Source: Lonepinella sp051851555 (GTDB lineage Bacteria; Pseudomonadota; Gammaproteobacteria; Enterobacterales; Pasteurellaceae). From it: DNA of 64,000 bases. Below the pieces are notes generated by a model. That model had not been told where the DNA came from and did no database searches. It worked only from the letters and a program-made list of their open reading frames with translations. This document shows positions 1 through 7,388 of this stretch, piece after piece. Made by a program: the position numbers and the translations under genes. How positions within the stretch are numbered: the stretch's first letter is position 1; every line of letters starts with the position of its first letter. The stretch lies in contig NZ_JBPDVH010000001.1 in assembly GCF_051851555.1 (NCBI RefSeq), forward strand, positions 372,001 through 436,000. The letters run 5' to 3'.

Positions 1-1254
1 GGGCTTTATGAAGAAATTGGGGGCTACCGAGAAAAATCCTTTCCTGTCAAAGCATTAATTCATCATGAAAGCAGATTAACGGCTGTTGGATTATCTACTA
101 ACGACACATTACAATGGGATCATACCTACGGCAATAGAGAAGACGGTTCTGCTCGCCGAGTGGCGTTAGTTGATGGCTCGCATTTGGGGGTGATGATCGC
201 TAAACAAAGTAATAAAGAAGCGATTTTGTGGTTCAACCAAACTTTGCAAAATGGTCTGCAAGATCAGGATTGGATTAATCCAGATGAGCAAACCTATTGG
301 TATAAAGAATTTGCGGGATTATTTGCTTTGTTTGCGGCCTTGGTTTCTGCTTTGTGTTTAGCCAATGCTTTATTGAAAAATGCCTACTTTTCCGCAATTA
401 CACAAACAGTTACTCATAAAATGGCGATTTCTAAAACTACATGGAAATTATTTGCCTTAGTGAATATTGTTGCCACCATTATTCTTTACCCAATATTCAC
501 TCAATGGGGTGGGGCGAATGAACCTATTGCCTCTGTATTGCCTTTTATGCCATTGGAAATGGGTAATGGCATTGTACTTTGGTTAGTGGTAAGTGCGGTG
601 ATTAATTTGCTCTTTTTTGTGTTATGGAAAAAAGGTTCTACGATTTCACTGCGTGAATTTGGTGTATTCACCAACAATTCATCTTTAACCACATTTAATC
701 TGATTTCTCGTTCATTGTTATTAGCCATATTACTTACGGCTTGGTTATACGCCATAGCGAGTTTTGTCCATACTTACTGGGGTGTAGAATTACGTTTCCT
801 TTGGCCGTTACTCAAACCACTCACCGCTGAACGCATGGATTTATTTTTAGTTTATTGGTTACCAATATTATTTTTCTTCTTTGTTTTCAATGGATTAATT
901 ATTAGTGTACAAATGAAACAAAAAAACGGGAAATCCTTTACATCCACACTTCTCACTTGGACAATTAAAACCAGCATTTTTGCCGCAGGTGGTTTAGTAA
1001 TTTTATGGCTATTTCATTTTATCCCGAATTTTATGCAAATCGGTCCCGGTTTTGATGTGATTGGTTTACCACAATTTGGCGGACGTTGGATGATGATGTT
1101 AGCCGTCATTATTCCCCAATTTATTATATTCAGCTTGATTAATCATTGGTGTTATTTGAAAACTGGCTATATTTATTTAGGCGTTTTCTTTACATCTATT
1201 TTAATGACGTGGATTTTGGTTGGAGGACAGGTCATTGGGCGATTTTTGGTTTAG
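1..1254 (+). CDS. Alpha/beta-hydrolase-fold protein with C-terminal membrane domain (5' truncated by window)
   Basis: The reading frame is open from base 1, so the true start lies upstream; the GTG at 160 is not a convincing start. The first ~60 codons look like the end of a hydrolase domain: a stretch ending in GSH at about codon 58 could hold the catalytic histidine. About eight hydrophobic segments follow, roughly at nt 310-375, 445-505, 571-630, 706-768, 847-909, 979-1023, 1090-1140 and 1171-1225, giving a multi-pass inner-membrane C-terminal half. Hydrolases fused to such a membrane domain are known as a poorly characterised family, and the substrate is unknown. The hydrolase assignment rests on a short fragment; the membrane nature is clear. 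Confidence 0.55.
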   Translation, partial: GLYEEIGGYREKSFPVKALIHHESRLTAVGLSTNDTLQWDHTYGNREDGSARRVALVDGSHLGVMIAKQSNKEAILWFNQTLQNGLQDQDWINPDEQTYWYKEFAGLFALFAALVSALCLANALLKNAYFSAITQTVTHKMAISKTTWKLFALVNIVATIILYPIFTQWGGANEPIASVLPFMPLEMGNGIVLWLVVSAVINLLFFVLWKKGSTISLREFGVFTNNSSLTTFNLISRSLLLAILLTAWLYAIASFVHTYWGVELRFLWPLLKPLTAERMDLFLVYWLPILFFFFVFNGLIISVQMKQKNGKSFTSTLLTWTIKTSIFAAGGLVILWLFHFIPNFMQIGPGFDVIGLPQFGGRWMMMLAVIIPQFIIFSLINHWCYLKTGYIYLGVFFTSILMTWILVGGQVIGRFLV

Positions 1255-1381
1255 TTTGACCATTCATGTGTTAAAGAAAACACATTATTAACTTAGTGGG
1301 GAGAAGATGATCACCCCATACAATAAGATCTAAAATGGGTTATTACTTTTTTATCCTTATTCAAAACTTCCGTCTACAGCA

Positions 1382-1422
1382 ATTCAGTTTAATCTAAGAT
1401 TGAATCTTAAATTAAACTGAAT
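1382..1422 (+). terminator. Rho-independent terminator
   Basis: The arms ATTCAGTTTAAT (1382-1393) and ATTAAACTGAAT (1411-1422) are perfect complements. The inner stem TAAGAT/ATCTTA closes on a TGA loop with one mismatch, and a T run follows on the plus strand. It lies 127 bp after the hydrolase stop and should end that transcript. The remainder of 1255-1522 shows no ORF or recognisable signal. Confidence 0.7.
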
Positions 1423-1522
1423 TTTTTGCTACGAAGCACTAATCACATCATATTTACTCTAGCTTGATGTCTGTTATAACAATTCCTGACGGTGTAATAA
1501 AAGCAAAATATGCGGTACTTTT

Positions 1523-2353
1523 TTACGATTTTTTCTTACCAATTCTCAACTGTTTCGCTGATAGCTCACTCACCACTTTTTGTCCTGTACGTTGTTCCAA
1601 TGCCACTCTAGCGGTGTGTGCCACTTCGCCACCTTGTTGAGCCACTTGTTTATTTTGCTCAAAATTTTCAGGGTTAACGGCATATGAAATGTCCTTGGCG
1701 GACGCTTCGGCAAGCATATTTAAAATCAGTTCGGTATTGGTCATATTATCTCGCAGATTTTCCTTTTTTAGCCCCTTGTGCTGTTTGTATTCTTTCACTG
1801 TTTTACCGCTCCATGCCTTGGTTAAAATATTGGTGAGAACGGCGAACTGTTGCCCTTCTTGCACGCCAGTGCGTTTCCATTCATCCGTAAGTTCTTTTCG
1901 GATTTCAATGCTTTTTAGGCGTTGATTAATCCAATCGTCTGAATAGCCTAGTCGTTGGTAATCTCGCAAAGCTCGTTCAATAGTGAGTTCAGGATCTTGC
2001 AGTTCATCTAATCGTTCACGTCCCACTTGGGCTAACCACAACTTAAATGGCTCGGCTTTAGGGGATGGAATGGATTGAATCAAGCGGAATACTTGCTCCG
2101 TATCGGCGACATCGGTTAAACGCATTTTGCCGTCTGGGGCTTGCATTTTCAACTGTACGATTTTTTCGTACAGTTCGCTCCCTTCCTTTTGTAGCTTGAT
2201 TTTCAAGTCGCTCCAATAACGTCTTGGATTTTGGCTTTCAGTCAAAACTGCCACCACATCAATCACGGAAAAGTACCATTTTTCTTGATTTTCGTCCCAG
2301 TGGGAGCGGATTTCTTGTTGTTCAAAAACTTGTAGGCTCATTGTTTTTCTCAT
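1523..2353 (-). CDS. Bro-N domain protein, orphan phage-antirepressor-like
   Basis: 276 residues. The N-terminal ~110 residues carry the Bro-N pattern (an FEQQEIRSHWDE-like start, FSVIDVVAVL, then NPRRYWSDLK), as in phage antirepressors and baculovirus BRO proteins, which bind DNA. The segment around residues 110-160 (KLWLAQVGRERLDELQDPE) continues the conserved region of this bacterial subfamily; the basic C-terminus ends in KKKS. No phage genes lie nearby, so it is a solitary gene as often found in Pasteurellaceae. Methionine 5 (position 2341) is an equally plausible start. Function unknown; a regulatory or antirepressor role is inferred from the domain only. Confidence 0.75.
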   Translation of the reverse strand: MRKTMSLQVFEQQEIRSHWDENQEKWYFSVIDVVAVLTESQNPRRYWSDLKIKLQKEGSELYEKIVQLKMQAPDGKMRLTDVADTEQVFRLIQSIPSPKAEPFKLWLAQVGRERLDELQDPELTIERALRDYQRLGYSDDWINQRLKSIEIRKELTDEWKRTGVQEGQQFAVLTNILTKAWSGKTVKEYKQHKGLKKENLRDNMTNTELILNMLAEASAKDISYAVNPENFEQNKQVAQQGGEVAHTARVALEQRTGQKVVSELSAKQLRIGKKKS

Positions 2354-2561
2354 TCTATCTCAATTAATATACTGATTAAATTAACACTAAATTTTTAATC
2401 AGTCAATACTGTATGATTTGTTTTTATTAATCAATTTTTCCCTTTGATAAATAGGTTTGGGATAAACAGAAAATCTGGTGAACCTGCCGATAAAATATAT
2501 TTAAAAGTTATTTTATGCTAGAATCTTCCCAATATTTTTACACTATTTAATTAACCGATAA

Positions 2562-3653
2562 ATGAACTTACCCACTGAACAATACGATAATTTACTCACT
2601 GAAAAGTGCGAAAAACTCACCGCACTTTTTGCTCCTTTTAATGCACCCAAATTAGCGGTATTTGCTTCTCCTACGCAACATTTTCGTATGCGAGCAGAAT
2701 TTCGGGTGTGGCATGATGGGGATGATCTTTATCATATTATGTTCGATCAAGAAAGCAAAAAGCGTTATCGGGTGGACAGTTTTCCCATTGCTAGTGAGCT
2801 GATTAATCAGATGATGCAAAGCCTGTTGCCGTTATTAAAACAGCAAGATGTGTTGCGAAATAGGTTGTTTCAAATTGATTATTTAAGCACTTTAAGTGGA
2901 CAGATTATCGTGAGCCTGTTGTATCACAAAAATCTTGATGAATACTGGGTTGAACAAGCAAAACAGCTCAAACTGCGGCTAGAAAATCAAGGTTTTTTGG
3001 TACAAATTATCGGGCGAGCGTCCAAACAAAAAATTTGTTTAGACCAAGATTATGTGGATGAAATTTTACCGATTAACGGTAAAAATTACGTCTATCGTCA
3101 AGTGGAAAACAGCTTTACGCAACCGAATGCGAAAGTGAATTGCAAGATGTTGGAATGGGCGGTGGACTGTACACAAAACAGCCAAGGGGATTTGCTTGAA
3201 CTCTATTGTGGCAACGGTAATTTTTCCGTGGCATTAGCTCAAAATTTTCGTAAAGTATTAGCCACAGAAATTGCTAAGCCGTCAGTGAGTGCGGCACAGT
3301 TTAATATTGCTGCCAATCACATTGATAATTTGCAGATTATTCGTATGTCTGCGGAAGAATTTACCCAAGCTATGAATGGTGTACGTGAATTTAACCGCTT
3401 GAAAGGTATTGATTTGAATGCCTACCAATGTAATACAATTTTTGTGGATCCACCACGTGCGGGGCTTGATGCAGATACCTTAAAATTAGTCCAACATTAT
3501 GATCGGATTTTATATATTTCATGCAATCCGCACACCTTATGCGATAATTTGCAAACCTTAAGCCAAACCCATTGTATTGAGCGAGCCGCCTTGTTCGATC
3601 AATTCCCTTACACCGAGCATATGGAATCGGGCGTGTGGTTAGTGAGAAAATAA
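2562..3653 (+). CDS. trmA: tRNA (uracil-5-)-methyltransferase TrmA
   Basis: 363 residues, close to the 366 of E. coli TrmA. The enzyme makes 5-methyluridine-54 in the T-loop of tRNAs using S-adenosylmethionine. Visible marks are the SAM motif LLELYCGNGNFSVAL near residue 215, FVDPPRAGLD near 298, and the catalytic-cysteine motif ISCNPHTL near 324. The C-terminus FPYTEHME is typical. One base separates its stop from fieF, so trmA-fieF-rsmJ is probably one transcript. An uptake signal lies inside the gene at 2619-2627. The upstream 208 bp (2354-2561) is AT-rich and must hold the promoter; no clear -35/-10 pair was picked out. Confidence 0.95.
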   Translation: MNLPTEQYDNLLTEKCEKLTALFAPFNAPKLAVFASPTQHFRMRAEFRVWHDGDDLYHIMFDQESKKRYRVDSFPIASELINQMMQSLLPLLKQQDVLRNRLFQIDYLSTLSGQIIVSLLYHKNLDEYWVEQAKQLKLRLENQGFLVQIIGRASKQKICLDQDYVDEILPINGKNYVYRQVENSFTQPNAKVNCKMLEWAVDCTQNSQGDLLELYCGNGNFSVALAQNFRKVLATEIAKPSVSAAQFNIAANHIDNLQIIRMSAEEFTQAMNGVREFNRLKGIDLNAYQCNTIFVDPPRAGLDADTLKLVQHYDRILYISCNPHTLCDNLQTLSQTHCIERAALFDQFPYTEHMESGVWLVRK

Positions 3654-3654
3654 C

Positions 3655-4554
3655 ATGGAAGAAAATTACGCTAAATTTGTAAAACGTGCCAGCCAGCTTG
3701 CCATTGCTGTGGCGAGTATGCTGATTTTAATTAAAGCCTTTGCTTGGTGGCAAACCGGATCCATTGCGATTCTCGCCGCCATGACGGATTCCGTGGTGGA
3801 TTTATTTGCGTCGATCACTAGCATTTTAGTGTTACGTTTTGCCCTGTTACCGCCCGATCATAATCATGCGTTTGGACATGGTAAAGCGGAATCGTTGGCC
3901 GCTTTGGCACAAAGTGCGTTTATTGCCGGTTCAGCGGTATTTTTGCTGCTACAAGGCATCCATAAATTAACCAATCCGCAATTAATCGACAATTCAGAAA
4001 TGGGGATTTGTGTCAGTGTTATCTCCATTGCCTTTACTGCTGCGTTAGTGGGCTATCAGAAAAAAGTGATTAAACTGACCGAAAGCCCTGCCATTCAAGC
4101 GGACTGTTTGCATTATCAAACCGACTTATTGATGAACGTCGCCATTCTGGTAGCGATGTTGTTAAATATGTACGGTTTTATTTATGCGGATGCGATTTTT
4201 GCCATTGGGATTGCACTTTATATTGCCTATAATGCCTTTAAAATGGCGTGGGATGCCTTGCAAATTTTACTGGATAAGGCGTTGCCACAGGACGAAATCG
4301 ACCAGATTAAAGTCATGGCAGAACAACATCGTAATATTCTGGGCATTCATAGTATTTGTACTCGCCGTGCCGGTGCGGTGCGGTTTATTCAACTGCATTT
4401 AGAATTAGACGACAGTTTAACTTTATATCAAGCCCATCGCATTACCGATGAACTGGAAGATAAAATTCATGCCCTATTTCCCAATGCGGATATTATGATT
4501 CATCAAGAGCCCAAATCCGTGGTGGATTTAGAAAGGGCACAAGGTTTGATATGA
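3655..4554 (+). CDS. fieF: Cation-efflux pump FieF (CDF family)
   Basis: 299 residues, the usual length for FieF/YiiP, a proton-driven Zn/Fe/Cd exporter of the inner membrane. The CDF signature SIAILAAMTDSVVDLFAS holds the first aspartates of the transport site; the HNHAFGHGKAESLAAL segment follows, and the second DxxxD-type pair is HYQTDLLMN. The C-terminal cytoplasmic metallochaperone-like domain begins near residue 210. Its end overlaps the rsmJ start by four bases (ATGA), indicating translational coupling. Confidence 0.92.
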   Translation: MEENYAKFVKRASQLAIAVASMLILIKAFAWWQTGSIAILAAMTDSVVDLFASITSILVLRFALLPPDHNHAFGHGKAESLAALAQSAFIAGSAVFLLLQGIHKLTNPQLIDNSEMGICVSVISIAFTAALVGYQKKVIKLTESPAIQADCLHYQTDLLMNVAILVAMLLNMYGFIYADAIFAIGIALYIAYNAFKMAWDALQILLDKALPQDEIDQIKVMAEQHRNILGIHSICTRRAGAVRFIQLHLELDDSLTLYQAHRITDELEDKIHALFPNADIMIHQEPKSVVDLERAQGLI

Positions 4555-5318
4555 TTCAACTGATTTGTGAAACTGAAAATTCCGAATTTTTCACCGCACT
4601 TTGTGCGGAGCAAGGGTTAATCCATACGCCAGACAGCCCATTGGCACTGGTACAAACGGCTGTTGGGGATGAAGTGCGGTTAGAATTACGCAAGTTAGAC
4701 GAACCTAAACTGGGAGCGGTATTTGTGGACTTTGTCAGTGGTGCCATGGCACACCGCCGTAAATTTGGTGGCGGACGTGGCGAAGCCGTGGCGAAAGCTG
4801 TCGGTGTTAAAGGCGGAGAATTACCCACTGTCATTGATGCGACTGCAGGCTTGGGGCGAGATGCTTTTGTGTTAGCTTGTGTTGGCTGTCAAGTTCGCTT
4901 GGTAGAACGTCATCCAGTCGTCAGATTATTATTGCAAGACGGTTTACGCCGTGCCTATCTTGATCCTGAAATTGGTGAGATGTTACAGCAGAATTTACAG
5001 CTTTTGCCGGTGTCAAGCATTCACGAATTGGATCCCAAACAACACAACGCTGATGTGGTTTATCTCGATCCCATGTATCCCCATAAACAGAAATCCGCCT
5101 TGGTCAAAAAAGAAATGCGTCTGTTTCAACACCTTGTGGGGGCGGATGAAGATGCCGACCAGTTGCTTGCCCTCGCCTTGCAATTAGCACAAAAACGTGT
5201 GGTGGTGAAACGCCCCGATTATGCGGAATTTCTCGCCCAAAAAGCACCGCAGTTTAGCCGAGAAACCAAAAATCATCGCTTTGATGTGTATCTTACGTCG
5301 TTATTTATTGACGACTAA
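4551..5318 (+). CDS. rsmJ: 16S rRNA m2G1516 methyltransferase RsmJ
   Basis: 255 residues. The enzyme methylates N2 of G1516 in 16S rRNA. The SAM-binding motif VIDATAGLGRDAFVLA lies near residue 95 and VVYLDPMYPHKQKSALVKKEM near 170, the DPMYPH block being diagnostic. It overlaps fieF by 4 bp upstream, and its last 18 bp overlap the convergent gene on the other strand. Uptake signals sit at 4593-4601 and 4672-4680 within it. Confidence 0.93.
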   Translation: MIQLICETENSEFFTALCAEQGLIHTPDSPLALVQTAVGDEVRLELRKLDEPKLGAVFVDFVSGAMAHRRKFGGGRGEAVAKAVGVKGGELPTVIDATAGLGRDAFVLACVGCQVRLVERHPVVRLLLQDGLRRAYLDPEIGEMLQQNLQLLPVSSIHELDPKQHNADVVYLDPMYPHKQKSALVKKEMRLFQHLVGADEDADQLLALALQLAQKRVVVKRPDYAEFLAQKAPQFSRETKNHRFDVYLTSLFIDD

Positions 5319-5798
5319 TCTTGAACCATCAACATAAGTGATTGATTTAGCCACATTAAGTAAATCTATTTTAGAACCATTATTCGTGGCAGTAATAAAC
5401 GGTTTAGGTAATTTGGCCACGGGAATAGGTAAAGCAATTTGCACTTCTTGACCGCCTACTAAACCTTTTTTATTGAAGTTAACGGGAATATCGTAATTTA
5501 GCACTAACTTCTTATCACTCAAAAAATTAGACGCCCAATGAACTGTTTTAATCGCTTTTTTACCCACATTTTTAATTTTGTATTTAAAGGAAATCATCGG
5601 CTGTTTTTGCTCATCCACTCCGCTATCAACCCCAAGAAATTGCAATGAAATGGATTGATTAAAACGTTTAAGCAACACCTCTTTGCTCGTTTCTGTTTGT
5701 TTGGCGGTAGATTTTGAGGATTGCACCGTTTTAGCATTGGCTTGTACCGCCACAAGTGCAGATAACGTGATGGCCATTAAAGCCGGAAATAATTTCAT
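5301..5798 (-). CDS. Exported hypothetical protein
   Basis: 165 residues with a clear Sec signal peptide (MKLFPALMAITLSALVAVQANA, cut after ANA). The mature part begins with a Ser/Thr/Lys-rich stretch (residues ~23-45). A beta-rich domain follows (ISLQFLGVDSG, ISFKYKIKNVGKKAIKTVHW) that resembles immunoglobulin-like folds of small periplasmic proteins. No cysteine or lipobox is present, so it should be soluble and periplasmic. The AGGAGAA ribosome site is well placed. Its 3' end overlaps rsmJ by 18 bp, convergent. I do not recognise a family with a known function. Confidence 0.75.
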   Translation of the reverse strand: MKLFPALMAITLSALVAVQANAKTVQSSKSTAKQTETSKEVLLKRFNQSISLQFLGVDSGVDEQKQPMISFKYKIKNVGKKAIKTVHWASNFLSDKKLVLNYDIPVNFNKKGLVGGQEVQIALPIPVAKLPKPFITATNNGSKIDLLNVAKSITYVDGSRLVVNK

Positions 5799-5926
5799 AA
5801 TGTTCTCCTTAAAAATGAATGTATTGAGAAATTAAATAAGATTATTGTACCTTGATTAATGAACGGCTTACAAGATTTATATTAATTTGATTAATTCCCA
5901 AAACATTCATTCGTATATCGTCTAGA

Positions 5927-7372
5927 TTATATCCCTCTTAACCGCTGGTAAATCTGCGCAAACTTCACTCGTTTTTCTTGATAAACATCAAATCGATCTT
6001 GGTTTGGCTGATACACTTTTTCCAACGGCAACGGCTGGCATAAATCCGCTAAATCAACATTAGGATTTAACGCAATTTGAGCCAGTTTCGCAGCTCCCAA
6101 TGCCGGCCCTACATCACCGCCTGTACGATATTCCAAGGTTTTTCCCGTAATATCCGCCAATAATTGTCGCCAATAGGCACTTTTTGCTCCGCCGCCAATT
6201 AAGGTAACATTCTCGGCGGTTACGCCAGTTTCGTGTAATACGTCAATGCCGTCTGCCAAAGCGAAACTCACGCCTTCCACCACGGCTTTTGCCAAGGTTT
6301 GAGCATTGTCGTTATGGCTTAATCCCCAGAATACGCCTTTGGCGTAAGGGTCGTTGTGCGGTGTACGTTCGCCAGAAAGATAAGGTAAGAAAATTGCCTC
6401 AGAATTGACCGCAGTTTGCTCAATTTGTTGGAAAAGCGTGGCGACATCCGCCGTATTGGTCGCATTTTTCACCCAATCTACTGCCGAAGCCGCGGTTAAA
6501 ATCACCGACATTAAATGCCAACGGTTAGGCAAAGCATGGCAAAAACTATGCACCGCTTTTTGCGGATTCGCAGTGAACTTATTAGTGACCACAAAATACA
6601 CGCCTGATGTTCCCAAAGATAACATCGCTTGCCCTGTTTGATACAAACCTACACCTATCGCCCCAGCCGCATTATCGCCACCACCTGCCACTACAGGCAC
6701 TTGTGGCATTTTCCAACGTTCAGCAATGTCCTGACGTAAATGACCTGTAATTTGATTACCTTCAAATAAACTCGGCATATGCTCTCGGCTTAATCCACAA
6801 GCCTTGAGCAAGTCTTCATTCCAATCCCTTTTTGCTACATCGAGCCACATGGTGCCTGACGCATCGGACATATCGGACGCATATTCTCCCGTCATCAACA
6901 GGCGTAAATAGTCTTTTGGTAATAAGACTTTATGCACTTTTTCGGCTATATCAAGTTGATGCTTTGCTAACCAACGTAATTTCGGGGCAGTAAAGCCTGG
7001 CATCATCAAATTGCCTGTAATGTCACGACTGTTAGGCACAAGTGCTTCCAACTCGGCACATTCCGCAAAACTCCGTCCATCATTCCACAAAATGGCAGGT
7101 CGCAATACTTGATCCGATTTATCCAACAAGGTGGCACCGTGCATTTGCCCTGTTAAGCCAATGGCTTTCACGGCTCGTAAATCCTGCTGTTCACTTAACT
7201 GTTGCATGGCAGAATTGACGGCATTCCACCAATCCATAGGCTCTTGCTCCGACCATAAAGGTTGCGGACGAGAAACGGTTAACGCACTCTGTGTCGTAGC
7301 AATGACTTGCTGCTCATCATTCAACAACACCACTTTTACGCCTGATGTGCCAAGATCGATACCGATGTACAT
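5927..7372 (-). CDS. xylB: Xylulokinase XylB (FGGY kinase)
   Basis: 481 residues, nearly the same length as E. coli XylB (484). It phosphorylates D-xylulose to xylulose 5-phosphate for the pentose phosphate pathway. The N-terminal phosphate loop DLGTSGVKVVLL (residues 5-16), the substrate segment GQMHGATLLD (near 74-83), the catalytic-aspartate motif GGGDNAAGAIGVG (near 230-242) and the second nucleotide motif LIGGGAKSAYWRQ (near 392) are all present. It starts 16 bp after the hybrid sensor kinase with a GGAG site, so the two are co-transcribed. No xylA or xylFGH lies beside it. Here xylulose would more likely come from the lyxose-isomerase-family enzyme at 15292-15978. Confidence 0.9.
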   Translation of the reverse strand: MYIGIDLGTSGVKVVLLNDEQQVIATTQSALTVSRPQPLWSEQEPMDWWNAVNSAMQQLSEQQDLRAVKAIGLTGQMHGATLLDKSDQVLRPAILWNDGRSFAECAELEALVPNSRDITGNLMMPGFTAPKLRWLAKHQLDIAEKVHKVLLPKDYLRLLMTGEYASDMSDASGTMWLDVAKRDWNEDLLKACGLSREHMPSLFEGNQITGHLRQDIAERWKMPQVPVVAGGGDNAAGAIGVGLYQTGQAMLSLGTSGVYFVVTNKFTANPQKAVHSFCHALPNRWHLMSVILTAASAVDWVKNATNTADVATLFQQIEQTAVNSEAIFLPYLSGERTPHNDPYAKGVFWGLSHNDNAQTLAKAVVEGVSFALADGIDVLHETGVTAENVTLIGGGAKSAYWRQLLADITGKTLEYRTGGDVGPALGAAKLAQIALNPNVDLADLCQPLPLEKVYQPNQDRFDVYQEKRVKFAQIYQRLRGI

Positions 7373-7388
7373 AGTTGCTCCTTCATTT

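Noticed and set aside
1523..2353. A prophage or integrated element around the Bro-N gene.
   Set aside because: Only one phage-type gene, no integrase, no tRNA attachment site and no flanking direct repeats were seen between 1255 and 2561.
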